A stretch of 64,000 bases of DNA from Chitinophaga horti. Lineage in GTDB: Bacteria; Bacteroidota; Bacteroidia; Chitinophagales; Chitinophagaceae. The position numbers and the translations under genes are program-made. Numbering within the stretch: the first letter of the stretch is position 1; each line of letters begins with the position of its first letter. Of this stretch, positions 9,996-20,118 are shown one piece after another. Location of the stretch: contig NZ_CP107006.1 of assembly GCF_022867795.2 (NCBI RefSeq), positions 4,650,001 to 4,714,000 on the forward strand, in the 5' to 3' direction. The notes below the pieces were generated by a model. The model saw nothing but the letters and a program-made list of their open reading frames with translations. It ran no database searches and had not been told where the DNA came from.

Positions 9996-10529
9996 ATGCA
10001 TCAATACCAGGATACTGATCTGATCCAACGGCTCAAAGAAGGCGACGTTTCGGCGTACGATGCATTATTCCTCAAATACTATAAACTACTCTGTATCAAT
10101 GCCTACTGGTTCCTGCAAAATGAACAGGAAGCTGAGGATCTCGTACAGGGCTTTTTTATCGACATATGGGAAAAGCAGCTCTATCACCAGTTTAGCGGCG
10201 ACCTTAAGGGCTACCTGCATACTGCCGTAAAAAACCGCTGCCTGAATCACCTTAAAAAACAGCAATCACAAGCCGAAAAGCAGGAAGCCTACGGCCTTTT
10301 GCAGGACAGCTCCGACGCTCCACCTGAAGACGCCGGGCCGGACTACCACCGGAAACTGCAACACACACTGAACGATATGGAGGGGCAGAAGAAGGTGGCG
10401 GTACACCTGGTATATATGGAAGGTAAACGCTACAAGGAGGCGGCGGATGAAATGGGGGTAAGTGTCAATTCTTTCAAAACACACCTCAAGCGCGGACTGA
10501 AAATGTTGAGGGAGATCATGAAAAAATAG
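9996..10529 (+). CDS. ECF RNA polymerase sigma-70 factor (Bacteroidota sigma/FecR type)
   Basis: 177 residues from ATG 9996 (MHQYQDTDLIQRLKEGDVSA). The frame is open further upstream, but that part has no sigma-like sequence. Region 2 is at about 8-75 (YDALFLKYYKLLCINAYWFL, EAEDLVQGFFIDIWEK) and region 4 at about 120-175 (KVAVHLVYMEGKRYKEAADE, SVNSFKTHLKRGLKMLRE). It is followed 46 bp later by its FecR gene and then by an STN-bearing SusC. It should activate the locus at 11.8-22.2 kb when substrate is sensed. Confidence 0.93.
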   Translation: MHQYQDTDLIQRLKEGDVSAYDALFLKYYKLLCINAYWFLQNEQEAEDLVQGFFIDIWEKQLYHQFSGDLKGYLHTAVKNRCLNHLKKQQSQAEKQEAYGLLQDSSDAPPEDAGPDYHRKLQHTLNDMEGQKKVAVHLVYMEGKRYKEAADEMGVSVNSFKTHLKRGLKMLREIMKK

Positions 10530-10575
10530 TATTGCGTTCACCCATTCGGTCAAAAAAGTTGTAGTACAGTTATAA

Positions 10576-11697
10576 ATGGAACAACAGGAACAGATTTTTC
10601 ACCTTTATATGCAACACCTCGCCGGCATGCTGTCGGCCGAGGAAACCGCTTATGTGACGGAACAATTGGCGCACAATCCTTCCTTTAAAGCAGCCTGGCA
10701 GGAACTGGCGGCCCGGGGCGAAGCGATGGGCGTACAACAATTTGCGGATCGGGTAAGCGCTCCGGCCGCATTGCAATCAGTAAAACAACAAATCACCCCT
10801 GCCCGCAAAGTATTCCCGATCTGGCGGGTGGCCGCAGCGGCGGCTTTATTGTTATTGGCAGGATCGGCCGTGTGGTTGTTATGGTTGCGACCACAGGCGA
10901 CGCAACCTTCCGGCCTGGCCCATATCAGGGCCGATAAACAACCCGTTCGCCTGCAACTCGCTAACGGAGAAACGCTTACCCTGAACGACAGCAGCCAGCG
11001 GACCATCACACTCGGCAACGTTACACTTAACACACAACAGGGCGCACTCGCTTATTCCTCAGAAGATACGACGACCAATACCCTGCTGGTACCGGCAGGT
11101 GAAAACTATAAACTGGTACTGTCCGACGGTACCGAAGTGCGCCTGAACGCCGCCACTAAACTCACTTTCCCTTTCCATTTCGGTATAGGCGCCAGAAAGG
11201 TATATGTGGAAGGCGAGGCCTATTTCAAAGTCGCTAAAAATGCTGCGCAACCTTTCCTCGTAAGCACACCGCTTACGGAAGTACAAGTGCTGGGCACCTC
11301 TTTTAACATCAATACTTATCATCCCGGTACGGTCAGCACGTCCCTGGTAGAAGGCAGCGTGATTACGCGCAGGGGCCAGCAGCAGGTGCAGTTGCAGCCG
11401 GGACAGGCCGCAAACTTTTCCACGGCTAAAGGATTTTCTACCGGTAGTTTCGATGAAGAAGAAGTACTGGCCTGGCTAAACGGCATCTATTATTATCACC
11501 AATGCCCGCTGGCAGACCTGGCGACGGTAGCCTCCCGCTTTTACGGCATCACCATCCATCTTGATAGAACCAAATATGCAGGCGTAGCGGTAACCGGGTT
11601 AATGGAGAGAGACAAGCTTGCTGAATTTCTATCCGACCTGAAAACCACCGCCCGTGTAAACTACCGGCTGGAGAGCAAAGAACTCTGGCTGCAATAA
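10576..11697 (+). CDS. FecR-family anti-sigma factor
   Basis: 373 residues. A short cytoplasmic N-terminus (about 1-85) leads into a single transmembrane helix (VAAAAALLLLAGSAVWLLWL, about 87-107). The periplasmic FecR domain follows (VPAGENYKLVLSDGTEVRLN, YVEGEAYFKVAKNAAQPFLV, VLGTSFNINTYH), and then a C-terminal DUF4974 domain (CPLADLATVASRFYGITIHL). It pairs with the sigma factor just upstream and the STN domain of the SusC downstream. Its periplasmic half is longer than that of the 7993-9030 paralogue. Confidence 0.93.
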   Translation: MEQQEQIFHLYMQHLAGMLSAEETAYVTEQLAHNPSFKAAWQELAARGEAMGVQQFADRVSAPAALQSVKQQITPARKVFPIWRVAAAAALLLLAGSAVWLLWLRPQATQPSGLAHIRADKQPVRLQLANGETLTLNDSSQRTITLGNVTLNTQQGALAYSSEDTTTNTLLVPAGENYKLVLSDGTEVRLNAATKLTFPFHFGIGARKVYVEGEAYFKVAKNAAQPFLVSTPLTEVQVLGTSFNINTYHPGTVSTSLVEGSVITRRGQQQVQLQPGQAANFSTAKGFSTGSFDEEEVLAWLNGIYYYHQCPLADLATVASRFYGITIHLDRTKYAGVAVTGLMERDKLAEFLSDLKTTARVNYRLESKELWLQ

Positions 11698-11810
11698 AAA
11701 AAGTTTCATCTGCTGTCACCCACCTTCGCAAGTTCACTGTAGTTATGCTGAAAGGGCATTATCAACCAAAATGCTACAGAATAGTATAACGTTTTAAAAG
11801 AATCTTCCAC

Positions 11811-14800
11811 ATGCTAAATTGTATGCGCAATTGCCGGCCGGCTTTGCGACGGGTATTGTATGCCCTGTTGCTCGCCTTGTGCCTCCAACCAGCCTATGCA
11901 CAGGTAAAAGCGCCCTCCTTACAGGCGCCGGTGACTGTTTCGGGCAAAAACATCTCCTTACTGGAAGTATTCCAGGCCATTAAAAAACAAACGGGATTTA
12001 CCCTCGTTTACAACAACCAGCTACTGGACGATGCGCAAAAGATCAGCATCAACTTTAAAAAGGCACAGCTGCAGGAAGTGTTGGACTACGTGTTAAAAGA
12101 CCGCAACATCCGGTTCGATGTAAAAAGTAACCGCATCGTGCTGGACAAAAAAGATGCGCCCCTGCCCGCTCCCACGCAAACTACGCCCGCCGTTGCCGCG
12201 ACTTCGGAAACGGTGAAAGGCCAGGTGATGGATGTTAAAGGCAATCCGCTGCCAGGTGTAACTGTTACCGTAGCCGGCACGAGCCGGGGCGCTGTAACAG
12301 ATGAACTGGGCATCTTCTCCATTACTGCCAGCAAAGGCGAGGTGCTAAACCTGGCCATGATGGGCATGAACCCGGAGCAGGTGGTAGTGAGCAACGCCCG
12401 CACCCTTAAGATCTCCCTAAGCGAAAAAGTGGACGACCTGTCCGAAGTAGTGATCGTGGGATTTGGTGCGCAAAAGAAAGTAACCGTAACCGGTTCGGTA
12501 GCGACTGTGAACATGCAGGACATGCAAACCCCGGTACGTTCGCTGTCCAACGCGCTGGCGGGCAAAGTAGCCGGTGTGATCTCTATGCAAACTGCAGGCG
12601 GCGAACCGGGTTATGACAATCCGCAATTCACGATTCGTGGTGTAGGCACCTTTACCGGTAGCGCCAGCCCGCTGATTGTGGTAGACGGTGTACAACGCGA
12701 TGACGTGAACAGCTCTTTCGGCGGCGCTTTTAACAACATTGATGCGGAAGACATTGCCAGCATCTCTTTATTGAAAGATGCATCGGCTACCGCCATCTTC
12801 GGTGCTAAAGGCGCTAACGGCGTGTTGATCATTACCACAAAAAAGGGGGTTGCCGGCAAACCTAAAATATCTGCCAAGGTGGAATCCGGCGTAACAGGCC
12901 TTACCAAACTCCCTAAAATGCTGGATGGCGTGAGCTACATGCAGCTGCTGAACGAAGCCCGGGCAAACGATGGTTTACCTGTGGCCTATTCCGACGAGCT
13001 GATCGCCAAAACTGCCAGCGGCCTCGACCCCTACCTTTATCCCAATGTAAACTGGATAGATGCGATCTACAAGGACTGGGCTTCGATGACCAATGCAAAC
13101 GTTAATATCAGCGGTGGCGGGGAAGCGATGCGTTATTATGTATCCATGTCGTTCTACGACCAGGAAGGCCAGTACAAAGTGGATAAGGATGTGAACAATT
13201 ACAACCCAAACCTAAACTTTAAACGATACGACTTCAGGTCTAATATCGATCTTAATATTACCAAAACAACCTTACTCTCCCTGAATCTGGCCGCGATGCT
13301 GGTTAACAGCCGCTACCCCGGGCATTCAGGACCATCCATCTGGTACAATGCTTTTGCGACCAACCCGGTTGCCTTCCCCATCAGCTATGGCAATAACCAA
13401 TGGGCCGGCCCGCGTAACAATGGTGGCAATAATCCTTTCAACATGGTGCAGAACGCCGGTTATGCGACGGAGTTTAAACCATCCGTTCAATCCATCCTGT
13501 CCCTTAACCAGCGCCTAGATCATGTACTGAAAGGACTGAGTGCTACCGGTCGTTTTTCGTTCGACAGCTACGCAGAATTTAACAACCGTCGCTCTGGCCC
13601 AAATGATCTCTGGTTTGCAGGTTCGCGCGATACGGAGGGAGGCCTCATCTTGGAACGCGTTCGTAACGGCGCCACCTACCTCGACTACTCCTCCAGTTCC
13701 CTGGGCGAACGCGTGATGTACCTGGAAGGCAACATTAACTACGACCGGGCTTTTGGCGAGCACACTGTTGGCGCCTTGCTCGTGGGTTCTATGCGTAACC
13801 GCCTGCGGGGTTCAACCTCCGACCTCAAAAGCGCCATTCCTTACCGTAACCAGAGTACCGCAGCAAGATTCACCTATAACTATAAAGATAAATACCTGGC
13901 AGAGGTGAACGTTGGCGCTACCGGGTCGGAAAACTTTGAGAAAGGTAATCGCTGGGGATACTTTCCGGCCATGTCGGCCGGCTGGGTAATTTCCAAAGAA
14001 GACTTCTTTAAATACCTTTCCTCTACAATTTCCTTGCTGAAAGTGCGGGCTTCGTGGGGTGTTACAGGTAACGACCAGATATCTGATCAGCGTTTCGGAT
14101 ACCTCACCTACATTGGTGGCGGAAATGGTGCCTGGTTTGGATATTCTCCCCTGGCAGTTCCTGGTGTTTCCGAATCTGTATTGGGCACACAGAACCTGAC
14201 ATGGGAAAAGTCGAACAAAACAAACTTTGGCCTGGAACTAGGCCTTTGGGGTAAGATTAACGTTGTAGCGGATATTTTCCAGGACCAGCGTAGCGGCATC
14301 CTGATCAACCGTAATTCTATCTCGCCCATTGCAGGTTACAACGGCCTCGCTGTGTTTGCCAACATGGGTGAAATGCGCAACCGCGGCATCGATGGCTCCA
14401 TCGAGTATAATGATCGGTATGGAAAAGACTGGACACTTCGTTTATTCGGCAATGTTACTTATGCAAAGAACAAAATACTTTATGCTGACTATCCAAAATT
14501 GTTGTTTGAGTATCAGCAATTCGAAGGCACCCAGTTCCAGGAGTTTTTTGGTTATAAAGCCATTGGCCTGTTCACCGACCAGGGCGATATCGACAAAAGT
14601 CCCGACCAGTTGCGCCCTGTTAAACCCGGCGACATTAAATACGCGGACCTTAACAACGACAATATCATTAATACCAACGACCAGACCTATCTTGGCAAAT
14701 CACGCTTCCCGCTGTGGTCTTATGGATATGGCATTAACCTTGGATGGCGCCGCTTTGATCTTTCCGCACTCTTCTCTGGCGTAGCAGATGTGGGCATCAT

Positions 14801-15233
14801 GGCTAACGGTAATGACATCAACATGAACGATGGCACTGCAGCTGGCGTAGGTATCGTACCCTTTACCGGCATCGGTCAATACCCTGCCGCGATGTTAAGC
14901 AACGTCAAAAGCCGCTGGACGGAAGACAATCCGAGCCAGAACGTAGATTATCCACGACTGACGCAAACCAATACTACCGACAACAACTACGTAAACAGTA
15001 CCTGGTGGCTAAAAGACGGCAGCTTTATGCGCCTGAAACAAGCATCTATCGGCTACATGATCGTTACTCCGCAAATGAAGAAGAAAGGAATAACCAGCCT
15101 GCACTTATATGCAGCGGGTACTAACCTGCTTACCTTTTCGAAGTTCAAATTATGGGACCCGGAACTGGGTAACGTAGGTGCGAGGTATCCATATTCCAAA
15201 ACAGTGACAGTAGGCCTGCGCGCGCAGTTCTAA
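11811..15233 (+). CDS. SusC/RagA-family TonB-linked outer membrane protein with STN domain
   Basis: 1140 residues. The signal peptide ends near residue 31 (LCLQPAYAQ). The STN domain is at about 40-108 (ISLLEVFQAIKKQTGFTLVY, LQEVLDYVLKDRNIRFDV). A carboxypeptidase-D-like domain covers about 125-205 (VKGQVMDVKGNPLPGVTVTV), with the plug at about 215-345 (DLSEVVIVGFGAQKKVTVTG, FGAKGANGVLIITTKKG). The barrel ends 'YPYSKTVTVGLRAQF'. It transports bound glycan fragments using TonB energy, and the STN domain signals to the FecR upstream. It is translationally linked to SusD 27 bp downstream. Confidence 0.96.
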   Translation: MLNCMRNCRPALRRVLYALLLALCLQPAYAQVKAPSLQAPVTVSGKNISLLEVFQAIKKQTGFTLVYNNQLLDDAQKISINFKKAQLQEVLDYVLKDRNIRFDVKSNRIVLDKKDAPLPAPTQTTPAVAATSETVKGQVMDVKGNPLPGVTVTVAGTSRGAVTDELGIFSITASKGEVLNLAMMGMNPEQVVVSNARTLKISLSEKVDDLSEVVIVGFGAQKKVTVTGSVATVNMQDMQTPVRSLSNALAGKVAGVISMQTAGGEPGYDNPQFTIRGVGTFTGSASPLIVVDGVQRDDVNSSFGGAFNNIDAEDIASISLLKDASATAIFGAKGANGVLIITTKKGVAGKPKISAKVESGVTGLTKLPKMLDGVSYMQLLNEARANDGLPVAYSDELIAKTASGLDPYLYPNVNWIDAIYKDWASMTNANVNISGGGEAMRYYVSMSFYDQEGQYKVDKDVNNYNPNLNFKRYDFRSNIDLNITKTTLLSLNLAAMLVNSRYPGHSGPSIWYNAFATNPVAFPISYGNNQWAGPRNNGGNNPFNMVQNAGYATEFKPSVQSILSLNQRLDHVLKGLSATGRFSFDSYAEFNNRRSGPNDLWFAGSRDTEGGLILERVRNGATYLDYSSSSLGERVMYLEGNINYDRAFGEHTVGALLVGSMRNRLRGSTSDLKSAIPYRNQSTAARFTYNYKDKYLAEVNVGATGSENFEKGNRWGYFPAMSAGWVISKEDFFKYLSSTISLLKVRASWGVTGNDQISDQRFGYLTYIGGGNGAWFGYSPLAVPGVSESVLGTQNLTWEKSNKTNFGLELGLWGKINVVADIFQDQRSGILINRNSISPIAGYNGLAVFANMGEMRNRGIDGSIEYNDRYGKDWTLRLFGNVTYAKNKILYADYPKLLFEYQQFEGTQFQEFFGYKAIGLFTDQGDIDKSPDQLRPVKPGDIKYADLNNDNIINTNDQTYLGKSRFPLWSYGYGINLGWRRFDLSALFSGVADVGIMANGNDINMNDGTAAGVGIVPFTGIGQYPAAMLSNVKSRWTEDNPSQNVDYPRLTQTNTTDNNYVNSTWWLKDGSFMRLKQASIGYMIVTPQMKKKGITSLHLYAAGTNLLTFSKFKLWDPELGNVGARYPYSKTVTVGLRAQF

Positions 15234-15260
15234 TACAGGACCATCTAAAAAATTAAAGGG

Positions 15261-17096
15261 ATGAATACGCAGAAAATAATTCTTACGATATGGGCACTCG
15301 CGGCCGGCGCCGGACTCACCTCCTGCCACTACCTCGATCAAAAGCCCGACAACCTGCTCACCGAAGATCAGATTTGGCAAACCCGGGCGAATGCCGAAGG
15401 CTATCTGCATAATATTTATAGCTACATCGCCAACACCAACGGCGACGACTGGGCAAGCGCCGGCGGGTCTGACGAGTCATCGGTTTGTTACAATACAACG
15501 GACGTAAGGCAAATGGCCAATGGCAACTGGAACGCTGCGAGCGGCTACTTCTATACATGGCCAGGCTATTATGCAGGCATCCGCAAATCGATCGTATTTG
15601 AACAGAACATTGATAAAGTGCCAAACTCTCAACTGAGTATGGAACTGAAGGCGCAATACAAGGCGGAAAGCCGCTTCCTGCGTGGATTTATGTACTGGAT
15701 GCTCCTTCGTCAATACGGTCCGTTCGTGAAAGTAGACGGCCTCATTGCCCGCGATGCGGACTTTCATCAATACCCCCGCGCACCGTTCGACACCTGTGTT
15801 GCTTACATCGATCACCTGATGGACCAGGCAATGGTTGACTTACCTCCTAAGTGGGACGCGGCCAGCAACTACGGCAGACCGACCAGGGGCAGCTGTTTAG
15901 CGATCAAAGTAAAAACGGGCATGCTTGCCGCCAGCGAATTATGGAATGGCAACCCTGCTTTTGCTGACTTTAAGAACCCGGATGGTACGCCCCTTGCAAG
16001 CACCACCTTCGACGCGAACCGTTGGAAAGTGGCGGCAGACCGGGCCAAAACGGTAATTGACGGTAAGTATTTCAAACTGTTTACTAACCTCGATAACGGT
16101 GGCACTACCTTCGATCCCTACTTGTCTGTTCGCGATCTGTTCCTGACTAACTGGAATGATGAGATCATTTTCGCTAACCTGAACTGGTGGACCTGGGGCT
16201 TCACTAAATGTGCTTCTCCCGGCCCGGGCGGCTACGGCATGTACAACCCGACACAAAACCTCGTAGATGCATTTGCGATGGCTAACGGCAAAGACATCAG
16301 CGACCCTACCTCCGGTTATGTTGAAACAGGCTTTGCGCAAAGTAATGGCACGACTACCTGGAGTCATAAGGCTGGTGACTGGAACATGTACGCCAACCGC
16401 GAACCACGTTTCTACGCCAACATCCTTTACAATGGCCGGCCTACCGTTCCCGCGCCTACCGTCGATGATAAAAACTTCTATTCTTCACCTGCTAACGCAG
16501 ATGGCAGGGGCCGTACAGAATTTTACTTTTCCGGCAAAGCAGGTCAGGCCAACAACAGTGGCAACATTACCGGCTACCTGCCGTTGAAGCGGATCAGCGC
16601 GAACGATAACATCCGTACCGACCAGGTAGCCTATCACGGCCCATGGATCTTTTTACGCTATGCCGAAATACTGCTCGACTATGCGGAAGCACTGAACGAA
16701 TATGACCCTGCTAACGGCGACATCGTTACTTACCTGAACATGGTGCGCACCCGTGCGGGCCTGCCAGGCATAGAAACGCTGTATCCCGGAGCAGTTGGCA
16801 ACAAAGAAGAAATGCGCAAACACATCTTAAAAGAAAGACAAGTGGAACTGTGCTTCGAATCTGATCGCTACTTCACGCTTACCCGCAGGCTGCTGTCCGG
16901 CAAAGACGCCAACCTGAACATTTACTGCCTGGATGTAAACGCCAATGATAATGGTCAGGGCTTTGCATTCACCGGTTTGTACAAACGCACCCTGTTCCAG
17001 AAGCGTCACTGGGAAAACAAAATGTACCTCTTCCCAATTCACCAGGGCGACATTGAACGCAACAGGGCGTTGACACAAAACCCAGGCTGGAAATAA
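15261..17096 (+). CDS. RagB/SusD-family nutrient uptake outer membrane lipoprotein
   Basis: 611 residues, long for a SusD. The lipoprotein signal peptide (LTIWALAAGAGLTSCHYL) has its Cys near residue 22, followed by 'DQKPDNLLTEDQIW'. Typical SusD helices are present: 'KAQYKAESRFLRGFMYWMLL' in the N-terminal TPR part and 'PWIFLRYAEILLDYAEALNE' followed by 'LNMVRTRAGLPG' near the C-terminus. The end 'FPIHQGDIERNRALTQNPGW' is the classical SusD tail. It forms the lid over the SusC at 11811-15233 and binds the substrate outside the cell. Confidence 0.96.
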   Translation: MNTQKIILTIWALAAGAGLTSCHYLDQKPDNLLTEDQIWQTRANAEGYLHNIYSYIANTNGDDWASAGGSDESSVCYNTTDVRQMANGNWNAASGYFYTWPGYYAGIRKSIVFEQNIDKVPNSQLSMELKAQYKAESRFLRGFMYWMLLRQYGPFVKVDGLIARDADFHQYPRAPFDTCVAYIDHLMDQAMVDLPPKWDAASNYGRPTRGSCLAIKVKTGMLAASELWNGNPAFADFKNPDGTPLASTTFDANRWKVAADRAKTVIDGKYFKLFTNLDNGGTTFDPYLSVRDLFLTNWNDEIIFANLNWWTWGFTKCASPGPGGYGMYNPTQNLVDAFAMANGKDISDPTSGYVETGFAQSNGTTTWSHKAGDWNMYANREPRFYANILYNGRPTVPAPTVDDKNFYSSPANADGRGRTEFYFSGKAGQANNSGNITGYLPLKRISANDNIRTDQVAYHGPWIFLRYAEILLDYAEALNEYDPANGDIVTYLNMVRTRAGLPGIETLYPGAVGNKEEMRKHILKERQVELCFESDRYFTLTRRLLSGKDANLNIYCLDVNANDNGQGFAFTGLYKRTLFQKRHWENKMYLFPIHQGDIERNRALTQNPGWK

Positions 17097-17123
17097 CATC
17101 TGTTCACAAATCAATTCATCAGC

Positions 17124-18416
17124 ATGCGCAAAATATTTTTGTTCAGCATATTGGCCAATGTGTTGCTGCTTGGCTGTTCTAAAGAAGAATTAGGACACAA
17201 CGCATCACAACCAATGACCATTACCAGCTTTACTCCCGGTGAGGGAGACGGCGGTACATCCATCCTCATTACGGGCACTAACTTCTCTTCGGACACTTCT
17301 GAAATCGAAGTGACCATTAACGGCAACAGACTTGTACTTACCGGCGCCAACACCGAGCAGATCATGGCCGTTGTGCCAAAGAAGTGCGGCTCCGGCCCTG
17401 TCACGGTGAAGATCGGCAGCAACACCGTTACCAGTACAGCCACGTACAACTACATCTTTACCCGTACCGTGAGCACCCTCGCAGGCGCAGCCGCAGCCGG
17501 TTACAATAATGGGAAAGGAGACCTTGCACTGTTCAACTTCAGCGGCGCAACCTGGTACAGGAGCCTGGGTATTTCCATAGATGACAACCTGAATATTTAT
17601 GTAGCCGACCCGGGCAACCATTGCATCCGCAAAATCGATCCGGATGGTAACGTAACATTACTGGCGGGCAAACCGACAGCGAGCGGATATGCAGACGGTA
17701 GAGGGTCAGATGCGATGTTCAGCTTACCTTACTCCACTGCGGTTGACGAAGAAGGCAACGTATACGTAGCCGACCCGGGCAACTGGGATATTCGTAAGAT
17801 CAGTCCGGATGGCACCGCCGTTACGCTCGGCTGGGGCACACAGGCACCGTGGGCCGTAGCGTACGACAGAACGACCAAATCTGTTTACTATATCAGCTGT
17901 GACTTTAACGGCACTGTATACAAACTGGAAAACGGTAACTCTACTCCTGTAATCAGCGGCCTGGTGTATCCCTGCGGCATGGCTTTCGATAATAAAGGCA
18001 GCCTGTTTATCAGCGGCCACGGCACCTCCGTAGTGTACCGCTATAACACTACTACCTGGAAAGGCGAAGTAATCGCCGGTAAAGAAAACGAGGCGGGATA
18101 CATCAACGGCCCCGGCCCTACCGCGCGTTTCGCTTATCCATGGGGACTGGCAGTTGACAACCAGGGTAATATATACGTGGCCGGCAACGGCACTACCGAC
18201 GGTCTGGCCAGCAATGCAGACCAGAGCATCCGTTTTATAGAGGCTAACACCTGGAAAGTGAGCACCCTCGCAGGCGGCAGCACACAGGGTTATGTGAATG
18301 GCATTGGCGAAGTAGCTTCCTTCTCCGCACCAACAGGTGTAGGCGTCGACAAAAACGGCGTAGTGTACGTAATCGACAAACACAACAACCGCGTTCGTAA
18401 AATCATCTCTGAATAA
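17124..18416 (+). CDS. IPT/TIG domain plus NHL-repeat lipoprotein of the PUL
   Basis: 430 residues. The lipoprotein signal peptide (FSILANVLLLGCSK) puts Cys at about residue 18. An IPT/TIG Ig-like domain covers about 30-112 (MTITSFTPGEGDGGTSILIT, GSGPVTVKI-like text). NHL/SMP-30-type propeller blades follow, with repeated 'NIYVADPGNHCIRKI', 'NVYVADPGNWDIRKI' and 'VVYVIDKHNNRVRKI'. It lies 28 bp after SusD, the usual place of surface glycan-binding proteins. A binding rather than catalytic role is inferred. The last blade closes at the C-terminus. Confidence 0.88.
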   Translation: MRKIFLFSILANVLLLGCSKEELGHNASQPMTITSFTPGEGDGGTSILITGTNFSSDTSEIEVTINGNRLVLTGANTEQIMAVVPKKCGSGPVTVKIGSNTVTSTATYNYIFTRTVSTLAGAAAAGYNNGKGDLALFNFSGATWYRSLGISIDDNLNIYVADPGNHCIRKIDPDGNVTLLAGKPTASGYADGRGSDAMFSLPYSTAVDEEGNVYVADPGNWDIRKISPDGTAVTLGWGTQAPWAVAYDRTTKSVYYISCDFNGTVYKLENGNSTPVISGLVYPCGMAFDNKGSLFISGHGTSVVYRYNTTTWKGEVIAGKENEAGYINGPGPTARFAYPWGLAVDNQGNIYVAGNGTTDGLASNADQSIRFIEANTWKVSTLAGGSTQGYVNGIGEVASFSAPTGVGVDKNGVVYVIDKHNNRVRKIISE

Positions 18417-18424
18417 TATTAATG

Positions 18425-18446
18425 GGCGGTGGCTACTGCCACCGTC
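18425..18446. other. intercistronic stem-loop
   Basis: The sequence GGCGGTGG, a 6-base loop and CCACCGTC form an 8-bp stem with one G-U pair, 9 bp after the IPT-NHL stop. No T-run follows, so this is more likely an mRNA-processing or partial-termination element than a full terminator. The GH109-like gene starts about 210 bp further on. Confidence 0.45.
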
Positions 18447-18654
18447 CACCTTTCACCACAATGTACTCCGGGACTATGAACAGCTACCCGACCCGCACCT
18501 GCAGCCGGCATCGCCTGCGAAAACCGGCGGGGTGTTTATTGCTGCGCAAGTAAATGGCAGTAAAGACATTGACGGGCAGCCGCGCAACGGTGGTACACTT
18601 ATCGGCAAAGGCACCCGTCAACTACCCTCACCTCAACTTGGAAAAACTCATACT

Positions 18655-20109
18655 ATGCAATATAACAATCGTCGTGGCTTTCTGAAAAAGGCGGCCGCAG
18701 GCACCGGGGGACTGTTACTGGGCAACATGTTCGGATACGCCTCTGCAGGCGCATTGAACGAAGCCGTGCAGGAGAGTGCGCGCAGAAGCAAGCATCACAA
18801 ACAACTATTTAATATGTGTGGCTATGCAGCACCTAAGCTGCCCGTCGTACGCATCGGTTACGTAGGCATCGGCAACCGTGGCGGCTGGGCCGTTGAGCGA
18901 ATGATGAACATTAAGAACGCGGAGATCGTCGCCCTGTGCGACACCCGCGAGGTGGCAGTAAAAGGCAAACAGGCGTCGCTCAAAGCCAAAGGCCGTCCCG
19001 CAGCGACAGAATACTTCGGCGACGTAAACGCTTACAAAAAGCTTTGCGAAAACCCGAACATCGACCTGGTGTACATCGCAACTCCCTGGGAATGGCACGC
19101 GAACATCGCTATCTACGCCATGGAGCATGGCAAACACGTAGCACTCGAGGTGCCCGGCGCCATTACACTTGAAGACTGCTGGAAACTGGTGGAAACCTCC
19201 GAGCGAACGAAGAAACATTGTATGCAACTCGAAAACTGCTGCTATGACTTCTTCGAAACACTCACCATCAACATGGCGCAACAAGGACTGATGGGTGAGA
19301 TCGTGCACGGCGAAGGCGCTTACATACACACGCTGCTCGACGGCTTTTTCCATAAACCGCGTAATGCCGACGATGCGCCAGGCTGGCGCTGGAAGGAGAA
19401 CCTGAAAAACGGCAATCTTTATCCTACACACGGCCTGGGCCCCGTGGCGCAAGCGATGAACATCAACCGGGGCGATAAAATGGAGTACCTCACTTCTATG
19501 TCCACCAACGACTTTATGATGGAACCATTGGCTGAAAAGCTGGCTGCGGGCGGCGATCCGTACTACCAGCAATTCGCTGGCAAACACTATCGCGGCAACA
19601 TGAATACTTCCGTCGTGAAAACGAATAAGGGCAAAACGATCATGATCCAGCATGATGTATCTACCCCAAGACCGTACAGCCGCCTGCACGTATTAAGCGG
19701 CACGAAAGGTTACGCGCAGAAATATCCTGAACCGGGCAAGATCGCTTTCGGGCACTACTTCCTGGAAGCAGATAAAGTAAAAGAACTGGAAGAAAAATAC
19801 ACACCTGAAGTGGTAAAGCACGTAGCGGAAGCGGCCAGGGTGATCGGCGGCCACGGCGGCATGGACTTCATCATGGACTGGCGCATGATCGACTGTTTGC
19901 GCAACGGCCTGCCGTTAGACATTGATGTATACGACCTCGCCTGCTGGAGCGCCATCACGCCGCTTACTACCTGGTCTGTCACCCACCGTTCCAACTCCAT
20001 CGACGTGCCTGATTTTACGGGCGGCTCCTGGAAACTGAACAAACCTGTGGACCTCAGTCTGCGTGGTGGCGGCAATACAGCCGTGATATCACTCAACAAA
20101 GAAAATTAG
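18655..20109 (+). CDS. Gfo/Idh/MocA-family glycosidase, GH109-like (alpha-N-acetylgalactosaminidase type)
   Basis: 484 residues from ATG 18655; the longer open frame upstream lacks protein character. A twin-arginine signal (NRRGFLKKAAAG) predicts export folded with its cofactor. The Rossmann motif has G71-x-G73-x2-G76 (GYVGIGNRGG). GH109 hallmarks follow: 'EVPGAITLEDCWKLVETSE', 'MQLENCCYDFFET' and 'LYPTHGLGPVAQAMNINRGD', with H259 in YPTHG. GH109 enzymes use bound NAD(H) to cleave terminal alpha-GalNAc by an oxidation-elimination route. A related oxidoreductase-type glycosidase activity cannot be excluded. It is placed in the PUL with GH89, 9 bp upstream of it. Confidence 0.88.
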   Translation: MQYNNRRGFLKKAAAGTGGLLLGNMFGYASAGALNEAVQESARRSKHHKQLFNMCGYAAPKLPVVRIGYVGIGNRGGWAVERMMNIKNAEIVALCDTREVAVKGKQASLKAKGRPAATEYFGDVNAYKKLCENPNIDLVYIATPWEWHANIAIYAMEHGKHVALEVPGAITLEDCWKLVETSERTKKHCMQLENCCYDFFETLTINMAQQGLMGEIVHGEGAYIHTLLDGFFHKPRNADDAPGWRWKENLKNGNLYPTHGLGPVAQAMNINRGDKMEYLTSMSTNDFMMEPLAEKLAAGGDPYYQQFAGKHYRGNMNTSVVKTNKGKTIMIQHDVSTPRPYSRLHVLSGTKGYAQKYPEPGKIAFGHYFLEADKVKELEEKYTPEVVKHVAEAARVIGGHGGMDFIMDWRMIDCLRNGLPLDIDVYDLACWSAITPLTTWSVTHRSNSIDVPDFTGGSWKLNKPVDLSLRGGGNTAVISLNKEN

Positions 20110-20118
20110 CATCTACCA

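Noticed and set aside
18532..18654. Upstream extension of the GH109-like gene
   Set aside because: The open frame upstream of ATG 18655 lacks protein character and would bury the twin-arginine signal.
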